Below, piece by piece: positions 43,088 through 51,814 of a stretch of DNA of 64,000 bases. Origin of the DNA: Labilibacter sediminis (lineage in GTDB: Bacteria > Bacteroidota > Bacteroidia > Bacteroidales > Marinilabiliaceae); the NCBI RefSeq assembly GCF_005877885.1, contig NZ_VCHY01000022.1:54347-118346 (forward strand). The letters are read 5' to 3'. The translations under genes and the position numbers were made by a program. Under the pieces are notes generated by a model. It did no database searches and was not told the DNA's origin. It saw only the letters and a program-made list of their open reading frames with translations. How positions within the stretch are numbered: the first letter of the stretch is position 1; every line of letters begins with the position of its first letter.

Positions 43088-44176
43088 TTACTTTGCTTCA
43101 CCTCTGGCAATCATTTGCCTTAATTCATTACGCATTATTTTAGAAGTTGGCGTAAGTGGTATATTTTTCACCTGAAGAATACGTTTGGGTTTCTCGTATT
43201 TATTAAGGCTCTGAATGTCTTTTATTTGCTTTTTAACCTGAGATAAATCTACTCCTTCTTCAACCACCAGTACCAACATTTCTCCTAATTTGTCATCTTG
43301 CACGGACGAAATCACAAAAAAGGCTTCTATGCATTTTGACAACTTTCGTTCTACCTGTTCCGGTGAAATTTTCACTCCTCCCGAATTGATCACATTGTCG
43401 TATCTACCTTGCAACAAAAGATGACCACAGGCGTCAACATCCACTATATCATTGGTAACAACAGGGGTGCTTGAAATATCTGGTGCTTGAATCACCAGGC
43501 AGTTTCGCTCATCCACATCAAAACTTACATTGGGCATAGGTTTAAAACGATCATCCTCCCCTATTTTCCTAACCGCCACATGCGAAACAGTTTCTGTCAT
43601 TCCATAAGTTTCATAAAAACCGGTGTCTAAATCAACGAGACTAGATTTAAGTTCGTCGGAAACTGCTCCTCCGCCAATAATAACTGTTTTAACTGTTCGC
43701 CATGCTTCAACCTCTTGAATTGAATTACTAACCTGCAAAGGAACCATTGCGGCAAAATCTATTTGCGTTGTAATATCTCTTAAAGGATAACCTCCGGGTT
43801 CAACTAACTTTAAATCAAACCCTCCAACAAAAGCCCTTACAATCATCATTTTTCCTGCAATATAATTAGCCGACAAACACAACAAAGCCGTTTGATCAGG
43901 CTGCAGGTTAAAATACCTGATTGTTTTTTTTGCTGAAGCAATCATATGCTCCTTTTTCAGTTTTATTTTCTTTGGTTCTCCTGTAGATCCTGAAGTTTGC
44001 GCTACTATATAATCGAGAGGCGACAACCATTCTTCCACAAACTGATAAATATGCTTCTGCCATTCTGGTGTAGTTGTTTTGGCTATTTCCTGCATACAAA
44101 AATTTTGTAATGCCTCACCCGATCGACAAACTCCATTTAAAGAAAGCGTACTATATTTTTTTATACCCTCCCCCAT
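43088..44176 (-). CDS. menE: o-Succinylbenzoate-CoA ligase
   Basis: MenE activates o-succinylbenzoate to its CoA thioester in menaquinone synthesis. The AMP-binding motif V-A-Q-T-S-G-S-T-G-E-P-K-K (about 58-70) and Y-E-T-Y-G-M-T-E-T (about 188-196) are present, then the hinge G-R-Y-D-N-V-I-N-S-G-G-V-K-I and the C-terminal lysine region P-T-S-K-I-M-R-N. At 362 residues it is shorter than the 450-490 of E. coli or Bacillus MenE, missing the early N-terminal domain, as in other Bacteroidota. It overlaps the end of menC by 16 bases, so the two are translated together. Here it is the last gene of the men cluster. Confidence 0.93.
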   Translation of the reverse strand: MGEGIKKYSTLSLNGVCRSGEALQNFCMQEIAKTTTPEWQKHIYQFVEEWLSPLDYIVAQTSGSTGEPKKIKLKKEHMIASAKKTIRYFNLQPDQTALLCLSANYIAGKMMIVRAFVGGFDLKLVEPGGYPLRDITTQIDFAAMVPLQVSNSIQEVEAWRTVKTVIIGGGAVSDELKSSLVDLDTGFYETYGMTETVSHVAVRKIGEDDRFKPMPNVSFDVDERNCLVIQAPDISSTPVVTNDIVDVDACGHLLLQGRYDNVINSGGVKISPEQVERKLSKCIEAFFVISSVQDDKLGEMLVLVVEEGVDLSQVKKQIKDIQSLNKYEKPKRILQVKNIPLTPTSKIMRNELRQMIARGEAK

Positions 44177-45204
44177 AATTTATGCTTGCTATAAACCAGA
44201 TGGCCTCCATCCATATCTAACGGAGAATCTATATTATTGGAAAACACCTTACCTGTTCCTAAGCCCTGGGGCATTGAATTGTCTTGTATGGCCGTCCATT
44301 GTGCAATGGCATTTAAACCAATATTACCTTCGAGTGCTGATGTTGCCCACCATTTTACGCCATGCTCTTCAGCTACCTGAATCCACTCCTCTGAAGCTTT
44401 GAAGCCTCCAAGTAAAGAAGGTTTTAATATGATATACTTTGGCTTTATTTCAGATATTAAAGCCTGCTTTTCAGTTAAGGCATTTACACCAATAAGTTCC
44501 TCATCCAATGCAATATCCAAAGGAGAATTCTGACAAAGCTTAGCCATCTGACTACGCTGCTGTTGCTTAATGGGTTGTTCGATAGAGTGAATTTTAAATT
44601 CATTCAAACGCTCCAATTTTCCTTGTGCCTCATCTACAGAAAAAGCACCATTGGCATCTACCCTGATCTCCAGTTCATCAGCACTAAAATTATCGCGAAT
44701 ACCTTTAATTAGGGCTATTTCTTTCTCAAACTCGAGTGCACCAATTTTAATTTTTATACAATTGAAACCACTCTTCAACTTCTCATGCAACTGCTTTTTC
44801 ATGTAATCAATTTTACCCATCCAAATCAGGCCATTAATGGGAATTGCCTTTGCACTTTCGGTAAAACCGGATGGAAAATAGATTCTCTCTCCGCCATTTT
44901 TCAAATCCAACAAGGCCATCTCTAAACCAAACCTGATTGAAGGCCAGCTAAGCAGTGTTTCATGAAAATTCTTCGAATATTTATTAACCTGATGGCAAAC
45001 TTCATTCAATTTAGTTTCATAACCAGATCTGTCATCGATACTTAAGTTGGGTAAAATGGAACACTCTCCTACACCTAGAATATTGGGCCGATCCTTTTGC
45101 CACACCCTTAAATACCAACTATCCTTTGTGGTTAAAACACCTCGCGAAGTACCTCCCGGCGATATAAATTGTAGTGTATGTTTTTTAAAATCTGCACAAA
45201 GCAT
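44161..45204 (-). CDS. menC: o-Succinylbenzoate synthase
   Basis: MenC dehydrates SHCHC to o-succinylbenzoate. The enolase-superfamily residues are visible: the base lysine in I-K-I-K-I-G-A (about 139-145), metal ligands in R-V-D-A-N-G-A (Asp), I-E-Q-P (Glu) and A-L-D-E-E (Asp), and a second lysine in Y-I-I-L-K-P-S-L-L-G-G. The N-terminal capping domain is normal and the length of 347 fits. It lies between menA (18 bases after it) and menE, within one operon. Confidence 0.94.
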   Translation of the reverse strand: MLCADFKKHTLQFISPGGTSRGVLTTKDSWYLRVWQKDRPNILGVGECSILPNLSIDDRSGYETKLNEVCHQVNKYSKNFHETLLSWPSIRFGLEMALLDLKNGGERIYFPSGFTESAKAIPINGLIWMGKIDYMKKQLHEKLKSGFNCIKIKIGALEFEKEIALIKGIRDNFSADELEIRVDANGAFSVDEAQGKLERLNEFKIHSIEQPIKQQQRSQMAKLCQNSPLDIALDEELIGVNALTEKQALISEIKPKYIILKPSLLGGFKASEEWIQVAEEHGVKWWATSALEGNIGLNAIAQWTAIQDNSMPQGLGTGKVFSNNIDSPLDMDGGHLVYSKHKLWGRV

Positions 45205-45222
45205 AAATTCAACAATATGGGA

Positions 45223-46125
45223 TTAAAACAATAAGGCCACTCCTGAGAGAAGCACCATAACAAATGTGGCCAGAGCCAGTTTTTTTAACTGAGGATCTAG
45301 ATCTTGAGCTTGTTTGTTCCTGATTACCACAAATATGTTTTTTGCAAATAAAGGAAATGCCAAAACAAACCACCATTGATTTAAGGATACCTGACTAAAT
45401 CCGACATACACCAACATAAAAATCATGGCCAACACCAATAAAATAATATGATATCTCTTTCCCCATACCATTCCTTTTTTTACGATAAGGGTGATTTTTC
45501 CGGTTTTGGCATCGTTCTCGTTATCTCTAAGATTATTCAGGTTTAGTACACCCACACTTAAAAATCCAACTGAAGATGCTGGCAATAGCAACCACCCATC
45601 AATTTCACCAGCATGTAAAAAATAGGTTCCTAAAACACCCGCTATTCCGAAGAAAATAAAAACAAAAAAATCGCCCAACCCTCTATATCCATACGGATTT
45701 TTACCAACCGTATATTTAATGGCTGCTGCAATAGCTCCAATACCCAGCACAAACAATCCCCAGGCTTTAAGGCTAAGTACCTTGAAATTACCCACTGATA
45801 TCAATAGAATTCCTGATAATAACGACAATACCACAAATACTATAACAGTCCATTTCATTTCTCCGGCTGAAATTCTTCCCGAGGAAACCATCCTTTCAGG
45901 ACCTACTCTCTCCTCATTATCGGCTCCTGAAACAGCATCTCCATAATCATTGGCCACATTGGATAATATTTGTAATAAAATAGTTGTTACTGCTGCCAAA
46001 ACACCTACTTTCCAACTATAAAATCCACGATAGGCTGCAATAAAATTCCCCATTAATATTGAAGATAAAGCCAATGGTAAAGTACGTAGACGAAAGGCCG
46101 TGATATATGCTTTGATTTTAGACAC
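45223..46125 (-). CDS. menA: 1,4-dihydroxy-2-naphthoate polyprenyltransferase (GTG start)
   Basis: MenA attaches the polyprenyl chain to DHNA, giving demethylmenaquinone, in the inner membrane. This UbiA-family protein has about eight hydrophobic segments and the prenyl-diphosphate motif N-V-A-N-D-Y-G-D-A-V-S-G-A-D (about 57-70), followed by R-M-V-S-S-G and a second loop N-L-N-N-L-R-D-N-E-N-D. The ORF starts with GTG at 46125 (V/M-S-K-I-K-A-Y-I-T-A-F-R-L-R-T-L-P-L); no upstream or nearby ATG fits and the residues match the family N-terminus. It leads the menA-menC-menE part of the cluster. Confidence 0.94.
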   Translation of the reverse strand: MSKIKAYITAFRLRTLPLALSSILMGNFIAAYRGFYSWKVGVLAAVTTILLQILSNVANDYGDAVSGADNEERVGPERMVSSGRISAGEMKWTVIVFVVLSLLSGILLISVGNFKVLSLKAWGLFVLGIGAIAAAIKYTVGKNPYGYRGLGDFFVFIFFGIAGVLGTYFLHAGEIDGWLLLPASSVGFLSVGVLNLNNLRDNENDAKTGKITLIVKKGMVWGKRYHIILLVLAMIFMLVYVGFSQVSLNQWWFVLAFPLFAKNIFVVIRNKQAQDLDPQLKKLALATFVMVLLSGVALLF

Positions 46126-46312
46126 TACAAATGAAATAAATAAGTTAATCTGTGACTTTTCCCTTTCTATTGATCAATAATAAAAAGGAAGCGATGTTAT
46201 TTAATAGGTGCGTAAAGATATTAAACTATAAAGAAATCCGATATAAAGAACAACGCAAACATAAACCCCTTGTTTATTTTTAACAATATATTTCTGAACT
46301 CGTGTTAATAAT

Positions 46313-46320
46313 TATCTTTG
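46313..46320 (+). promoter_or_regulatory. Probable -7 box of the DUF5362-like gene
   Basis: TATCTTTG matches TAnnTTTG and gives a leader of about 35 bases before the ATG at 46362. The upstream element at the right spacing is only T-rich (TTTCTG), so the match is partial. Confidence 0.45.
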
Positions 46321-46361
46321 TTAATCAATTTTTATTAATCACAAAATATAATTACCGAACT

Positions 46362-46826
46362 ATGGAAAACGAATTTCGAGAAGAAATATCTGAAGTAAGA
46401 GCATTAACCATATCAGAGAATACATCAGTATTTTTACTTAGTGCTGCTAAATGGGCAAAATTTATTGCCATCATGGGATTTATTGCAGTTGGATTTATGG
46501 TTTTGGGAGGCTTATTTTCAGGCATTGTTATGTCTTTCATGGAAAATGAATTTGCCATGATGCCATTTCCCCCATTTATTTTTAGTTTCCTATACCTGGC
46601 AATGGGTGCTTTATATTTTTTTCCGGTGTATTATCTTTTTAAATTTTCGACACAAGCCCAATATGCTATCCAAACTTTAAATACAACACAATTGGAAATT
46701 GCATTTAGAAATATCAAATCGTATTTTAAATTTATAGGGGTTCTAATTATTGTAATGCTTAGCTTATATGCACTTGCCATCATCGGAGCCATCACTTTTG
46801 CTCTATTTTTCAAGGCCATGCTTTAA
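46362..46826 (+). CDS. DUF5362-like membrane protein
   Basis: From ATG at 46362 (M-E-N-E-F-R-E-E-I) the 154-residue protein has a short soluble N-terminus, then three or four hydrophobic segments (about 29-53, 64-88 and 125-150) with a soluble loop rich in N and Q between the last two (T-L-N-T-T-Q-L-E-I-A-F-R-N-I-K-S-Y-F-K). It fits the DUF5362 family of Bacteroidota, function unknown. It is encoded opposite to the men genes, splitting them into menF-D-B and menA-C-E, and shares a bidirectional terminator with menB. Confidence 0.75.
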   Translation: MENEFREEISEVRALTISENTSVFLLSAAKWAKFIAIMGFIAVGFMVLGGLFSGIVMSFMENEFAMMPFPPFIFSFLYLAMGALYFFPVYYLFKFSTQAQYAIQTLNTTQLEIAFRNIKSYFKFIGVLIIVMLSLYALAIIGAITFALFFKAML

Positions 46827-46840
46827 TTTATTGATAAATA

Positions 46841-46876
46841 AAAAACCTCCTTCGGAAATTTCGAAGGAGGTTTTTT
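46841..46876. terminator. Bidirectional terminator between DUF5362-like and menB genes
   Basis: AAAACCTCCTTCG pairs exactly with CGAAGGAGGTTTT across the loop GAAATTT region, with A and T runs on each side. It ends both convergent genes; the menB stop is at 46880. Confidence 0.92.
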
Positions 46877-46879
46877 GTA

Positions 46880-47701
46880 TCATGGAAATTTTGGAAACTG
46901 TCCAAAATCAGGATCTCGTTTTTCGAGAAAGGCATTTTTACCTTCCTGAGCTTCATTCATCAAATAGTACATTAAAGTAGCATCTCCTGCCATCTCCATT
47001 ATACCTGTCTGACCATCCAGCTCAGCATTTAATCCTCTCTTAATCATCCTAAGCGCCAAAGGACTACGTTTCATAATGGTTCTACACCATTCAATGGTAG
47101 TTTCTTCAAGCTGCTCCAAAGGTACTACCTTATTTACCATACCCATATTTTCTGCTTCAGCAGCCGTATACTGCTCACATAAGAACCAGATTTCGCGTGC
47201 TTTCTTTTGTCCAACGTGACGGGCCAAATAAGAAGATCCAAAACCTGCATCGAAACTACCTACCTTAGGACCTGTTTGTCCAAATCGGGCATTATCCGAA
47301 GCAATGGTTAGGTCACAAACCACATGTAGTACATGTCCGCCACCAATGGCATAACCATTAACCATGGCAATAACCGGCTTAGGCAGCGATCGTATTTTCT
47401 TATGCAAATCAAGCACATTTAATCGGGGCACACCCGAATCATCAATGTAACCACCAACTCCTTTAACATTTTGGTCACCACCTGAACAAAAAGCTTTATC
47501 ACCAATTCCGGTAAGCACTACCACATTTATATCCTGACGTTCGCGACAAATATCAAATGCATCAAGCATATCGAACACTGTTTGCGGACGAAAAGCATTA
47601 TACACTTCCGGGCGGTTTATCGTAACCTTTGCTATTCCTTCAAAAAAATCAAATTTTATATCGGAATACTCTTTTATTGTTTCCCAATTAGCATTACTCA
47701 T
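46880..47701 (-). CDS. menB: 1,4-dihydroxy-2-naphthoyl-CoA synthase
   Basis: MenB closes the second ring of menaquinone from OSB-CoA. The crotonase-fold signature [23 protein letters not shown] follows the oxyanion-hole region S-G-G-D-Q-N-V-K-G. The [10 protein letters not shown] motif (about 145-154) identifies MenB among crotonases, and [16 protein letters not shown] is conserved. The length of 273 is normal. It follows menD by 75 bases on the same strand. Confidence 0.97.
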   Translation of the reverse strand: MSNANWETIKEYSDIKFDFFEGIAKVTINRPEVYNAFRPQTVFDMLDAFDICRERQDINVVVLTGIGDKAFCSGGDQNVKGVGGYIDDSGVPRLNVLDLHKKIRSLPKPVIAMVNGYAIGGGHVLHVVCDLTIASDNARFGQTGPKVGSFDAGFGSSYLARHVGQKKAREIWFLCEQYTAAEAENMGMVNKVVPLEQLEETTIEWCRTIMKRSPLALRMIKRGLNAELDGQTGIMEMAGDATLMYYLMNEAQEGKNAFLEKRDPDFGQFPKFP

Positions 47702-47776
47702 ACCTATATAATTAAACTTTTAAACACACTTAAAACTGTAAGATTTCAATATAATAAGTTTCCTAAAAACTTTACT

Positions 47777-49474
47777 TTATAAATCGGATTGTAGATTTTT
47801 AAAATAATTTCTTAAAATCTTTCCATTCTTTTCGCCTGGCGTAAACACCTCTAAAAGTGCAGGCTGCTCTTCTTCTTTAACAAACTCATTGTATTCAGTT
47901 TTCAATTCTTCCTCTGAAGAACAAGTATAATACTTCAGCCCATAAGCTTTAGCAATATATTCGGCTGACTGCTGATGTTTAGCCTCAAAAAACTCTTCCA
48001 GCTCCTGCGTTTCAGCCGGTCCCGGGATAAAACGAAAGATTCCTCCTCCACCATTATTGATCAACACAATCTTAAAGTTAGCCTTCAAATACTTGTTCCA
48101 CAATCCATTTGAATCATAAAAGAAAGACAAGTCTCCTGTAACCAGCATGGTGGCATTCTCAGATACCAAAGAAGCACCAACTGCTGTACTTACACTTCCG
48201 TCAATGCCACTTGTTCCTCTATTGGAAAAAGTATTTCCCTGAATAACATCCTGAAAAAGCTGTGCATACCTCACCGGAGTACTATTGGCCAATTGCAGAT
48301 CAGTTTTTTCCGGCAAATGACTGTAAACATACGACATTGCCTTTAAATCACTCCAATCAACACCCTTAACATAAGCCTTATGTAATTCCAAATTCTTTGC
48401 TCCTTTGTTCTGCCATAGCTCTGTATACCTCCCTTTTACATCCTTTACCTGCAATGATAATGCTTTGAAAAAAGATGTTGGGCTCATATTAATAGATAAT
48501 GAAAGATGCTGAAAAGTATCTATATAATTCTCATTTAAAGACACATGCCAATGTTCTTTAGGGGCATTCTCCCTTAAAAATTTCTTTATCTGCTTACTTA
48601 CAATTTGTCCTCCAAAGGATATCAACAAAGATGGTTTAAACAAAGCTGCTTCGTTTTCCGAAATACTAAAAACCTGCCTGTCGATACACTCTATAAAATA
48701 CTCACTTTTTAAGTTAGATGTTGTTTCTGTGAGTACTACAGTATTTTTATTTTTTGCCAATTGATTTAGTGCTGCCTCCAATTCCTTATTTGGGGTAGAT
48801 ACGCCACATATTACCATAACCGACTCTGCCTTACTCCATTTTTCGGCTAAAGTACTTAATTGTGTTTCTGACAATACTTTTTCCGGAACCAGCTCAGTAA
48901 TGACCTTATTTTTTATTTCGTACGGAGATGTACGACCGTACAAAGGTTCGCGCAAAGGAATATTGATGTGAACCGGACCTGTCGTCGGTCGCATCATTTT
49001 ATTGAAAGCCTCTGCCAAAGTCCGCTTTACAAACCACTTATCATCCTCATGTTTGGCATCCACAGGAAGATTTGCATTAAACTTTACGTAGTTGGCAAAA
49101 ACTGATGATTGGCGAATGGTTTGGCCATCTGCCTGTCCCACCCATTCTTCTGGCCTGTCAGCCGTTAAAACCAACAAAGGAATTTCCTGATAATAAGCCT
49201 CTACCATCGCAGGTGCATAATTTAAAGCTGCCGTTCCACTGGTACATAACACAGCAACCGGACGCTTTAATTGCTGAGCCATACCTAAAGCAAAAAAGCC
49301 TGCGCTTCGCTCATCTACAATGGTGTAACATGTAATTTCAGGAATTGCATTAAACGATAAAATCAAAGGTGCATTTCTGGAACCCGGAGAAATAACAATT
49401 TCCTTTAATCCCAAATGTACACACTGTTGCACCAATATTTGCACAACTGTTTTATCTGATAATATTTTGCTCAT
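47777..49474 (-). CDS. menD: SEPHCHC synthase (MenD)
   Basis: MenD is a thiamine-diphosphate enzyme that adds succinic semialdehyde-ThDP from 2-oxoglutarate to isochorismate. It shows I-S-P-G-S-R-N-A-P-L-I-L (about 24-35), the ThDP-activating Glu in V-D-E-R-S-A-G-F-F-A-L-G (about 53-64), R-G-T-S-G-I-D-G (about 414-421) and the ThDP/Mg motif G-D-L-S-F-F-Y-D-x-N-G-L-W (about 442-454). At 565 residues its length is typical. It lies between menF and menB, matching the pathway order. Confidence 0.97.
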   Translation of the reverse strand: MSKILSDKTVVQILVQQCVHLGLKEIVISPGSRNAPLILSFNAIPEITCYTIVDERSAGFFALGMAQQLKRPVAVLCTSGTAALNYAPAMVEAYYQEIPLLVLTADRPEEWVGQADGQTIRQSSVFANYVKFNANLPVDAKHEDDKWFVKRTLAEAFNKMMRPTTGPVHINIPLREPLYGRTSPYEIKNKVITELVPEKVLSETQLSTLAEKWSKAESVMVICGVSTPNKELEAALNQLAKNKNTVVLTETTSNLKSEYFIECIDRQVFSISENEAALFKPSLLISFGGQIVSKQIKKFLRENAPKEHWHVSLNENYIDTFQHLSLSINMSPTSFFKALSLQVKDVKGRYTELWQNKGAKNLELHKAYVKGVDWSDLKAMSYVYSHLPEKTDLQLANSTPVRYAQLFQDVIQGNTFSNRGTSGIDGSVSTAVGASLVSENATMLVTGDLSFFYDSNGLWNKYLKANFKIVLINNGGGGIFRFIPGPAETQELEEFFEAKHQQSAEYIAKAYGLKYYTCSSEEELKTEYNEFVKEEEQPALLEVFTPGEKNGKILRNYFKNLQSDL

Positions 49475-49537
49475 ACATTAATTGCCTTTAATACTTCATA
49501 CTTTAAGTAAAGATTACTAAAAAGGTTTATTCTTTCT

Positions 49538-50650
49538 TTACTTTTTATGTGCTGATTTTACCTCTTTAATTACCGACAGTAAGGTTTCTGCTTTTAATTC
49601 AGTCTCATTCCATTCTTTCTCGGCGTCGGATCCTTTGGTTAAACCTCCCCCCAAATACAGGTCAACACCTTCATCTGCAAATCTCATGCTTCTGATGTTT
49701 ACATACAAATTGACATTTCCTTCAGATAATGTTCCCAGAAAACCAGCATAGTAAGATCTATTGTGAGGCTCAATGCTATGAATCATATCCATAGACTTAT
49801 CTTTTGGAAGACCACAAACCGCAGGCGTAGGATGAATTTCCTGAATAAAACTTCCCATTTGCTTCGTTATCGCTTCAACCGGGAATTTATACTCTGTTTT
49901 TAGATGAGACATTTTTCCTGCCTTTATGGTTTCGGGGCCATTTACTGTTACCTGATTCACCTTAAACTTTTGCAAAGATTGATGAATAAAGTCAGACACA
50001 ATTTGTTGTTCATCTATTTCTTTCTCATTCCACCTTTGATCAATATTGCTACTCCATTTTTGCGTTCCTGCCAAAGATACAGTTGTAGCCATCTTATGAT
50101 CAGCCTTTAATAACAGTTCAGGACTGGCTCCTGCCCATAATCCTGACTCTGGTGTATAAACCATAAACACATAAGCTCTAACGTAAGTTTCACTGAGTGT
50201 GTAATAAAAATCTGCAGCTAAATCTTTAGAGAAACCTTTAAACGGCTTAATACGCGATAAAATCACCTTGGAAACTTCTCCTTCGGTTATCGCTTTAAAC
50301 ATATGATTAAATTGTTCTTGATACGAAACATAATCCGCATAAAAAGCTTCCTCTGTTGGCAAAACCTCGCCCTTAAGTAACTTTATTTTTCTAAAAACAT
50401 CGTTTTCAACATTTTCTTCAATTGTATATGAAGCATTTAAAAAAGATGCTTTCTCATCTGATAATGAAAATGGAGCCATAACAAAGCCATCATACTGACT
50501 ATCATTAAACAAGTCATTCATATAAACCTGTTTAACATGCTCCGAAACAATCATATTATTTTCCGACGTTCCCGGAAGTTTAGAAATTGCAAATGGTATT
50601 TGATGTTGGATACAATATGTTAGTACCTCTTTTTGAGTTACACTTTGCAC
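49538..50650 (-). CDS. menF: Isochorismate synthase (GTG start)
   Basis: MenF converts chorismate to isochorismate and so opens the menaquinone pathway. The chorismate-binding fold has G-A-S-P-E-L-L-L-K (about 178-186), V-S-L-A-G-T-Q-K-W (catalytic region), H-P-T-P-A-V-C-G-L-P-K (about 274-284) and the metal-binding E-H-N-R-S-Y-Y-A-G-F-L-G (about 293-304, here preceded by I-E-P). A siderophore-type role (EntC) is less likely beside menD. The frame begins with GTG at 50650 and has no suitable ATG nearby. It is the first gene of the menF-menD-menB unit. Confidence 0.92.
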   Translation of the reverse strand: MQSVTQKEVLTYCIQHQIPFAISKLPGTSENNMIVSEHVKQVYMNDLFNDSQYDGFVMAPFSLSDEKASFLNASYTIEENVENDVFRKIKLLKGEVLPTEEAFYADYVSYQEQFNHMFKAITEGEVSKVILSRIKPFKGFSKDLAADFYYTLSETYVRAYVFMVYTPESGLWAGASPELLLKADHKMATTVSLAGTQKWSSNIDQRWNEKEIDEQQIVSDFIHQSLQKFKVNQVTVNGPETIKAGKMSHLKTEYKFPVEAITKQMGSFIQEIHPTPAVCGLPKDKSMDMIHSIEPHNRSYYAGFLGTLSEGNVNLYVNIRSMRFADEGVDLYLGGGLTKGSDAEKEWNETELKAETLLSVIKEVKSAHKK

Positions 50651-50677
50651 AATTCTTATTCTGTTTTTTAAGGGCGC

Positions 50678-51727
50678 TTAGCTCTCTATTTCGTAATATA
50701 AAGTATAATAATTTAATCCTCTTTGCTGATCGTAGCCACGCTCAACATAGTCATGTCGACCATGAATATAAACATGAAAATTCTTATCCAGCTTAAGGAT
50801 AGATTTAAAGGTACTTTTTTGCCCTTTCACTGCACTCTTTGATATATCAAACTCCTCTTTTAAAGGGATACTCGACTCTTGCTGGTAACTTTCTTTGTAA
50901 TCTTTAAAAGCTTCAATAATCTCAGGTTGCGCAATAACTTCATGCTCAAAATTCTCTTCTCTGAAATTATCCTTACTATTAAAAAATTCCATTGAACGAT
51001 TTAACAAATCAATTTGATCTGCTCTGGCCACCTCATTTTCTTTATTGTATACATTATCCACAAAACCCTTACACATATCCATATAATTACGTGTAAAGTA
51101 ATAATTGTCTTCACGAGGTTGCAGTCCTAAAAAGTCATCCACCCAAAAACGGGCTTCATTTCCTTTATTAATATTATCAAGCGAACACACTTTGTAACCC
51201 TGATCCTTCTCAGTGTTAAAGATGAGACAACCTTTATCCAGCTTCTTAATATTGATCCCTTCCTGAGTTCCTAACTCAAAATTTTGATCCTTCAGGTAAA
51301 CCTTTAAAAAAGTTTCTTTATTCTCTGATTTAAAAATTCCTATGGCATTCACCAATTCTCCGTCAACAACCACGTTATTAAACATAGCCATATAAAACTC
51401 GCCACCTCTTATTTTAGGGTGATTGGAATTTTCGTATAACCACTCACAGGTACGTATAGATGCATCATAAAATTCCGATGAATCCTGGAACAACTGATCA
51501 ATAGTTGTGTAAACCGGATTGTTGCTTAATTCTTCAGCATGAAAAAAATTATAATATGCATCCTCCTTAAACGGCTTGAAAAAATAACTTAGCAGTACAT
51601 CTGTAACTATTTCATCGTCTTGCAAATGCATTACACTTTTAGAAAACCGCATTGGCTGAGCTTCTGCACGACAACCAACCTCATGTACTACCATATTTTC
51701 TATGGTGGCTTGTGAAAAATCAATCAT
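50678..51727 (-). CDS. Nucleoid-associated protein (YejK/NdpA family)
   Basis: This 349-residue soluble protein matches the 37-kDa nucleoid-associated protein family: M-V-V-H-E-V-G at the start, F-F-K-P-F-K-E-D-A-Y-Y-N-F, R-G-G-E-F-Y-M-A-M-F, E-D-N-Y-Y-F-T-R-N-Y-M-D-M-C-K-G-F-V and a C-terminal Y-V-E-R-G-Y-D-Q-Q-R-G-L-N-Y-Y-T-L-Y-Y. Homologues associate with the nucleoid, and some act in phage defence or DNA repair contexts, but the activity is not defined. It ends 28 bases before menF on the same strand, probably by chance. Confidence 0.85.
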   Translation of the reverse strand: MIDFSQATIENMVVHEVGCRAEAQPMRFSKSVMHLQDDEIVTDVLLSYFFKPFKEDAYYNFFHAEELSNNPVYTTIDQLFQDSSEFYDASIRTCEWLYENSNHPKIRGGEFYMAMFNNVVVDGELVNAIGIFKSENKETFLKVYLKDQNFELGTQEGINIKKLDKGCLIFNTEKDQGYKVCSLDNINKGNEARFWVDDFLGLQPREDNYYFTRNYMDMCKGFVDNVYNKENEVARADQIDLLNRSMEFFNSKDNFREENFEHEVIAQPEIIEAFKDYKESYQQESSIPLKEEFDISKSAVKGQKSTFKSILKLDKNFHVYIHGRHDYVERGYDQQRGLNYYTLYYEIES

Positions 51728-51814
51728 TATTGTTATTTCTTTTTTTACTTATAGCCTACAAATATAATAATAACCTGTAAGCGATTATCACAGATATGAT
51801 AAGACCTTAACTTT

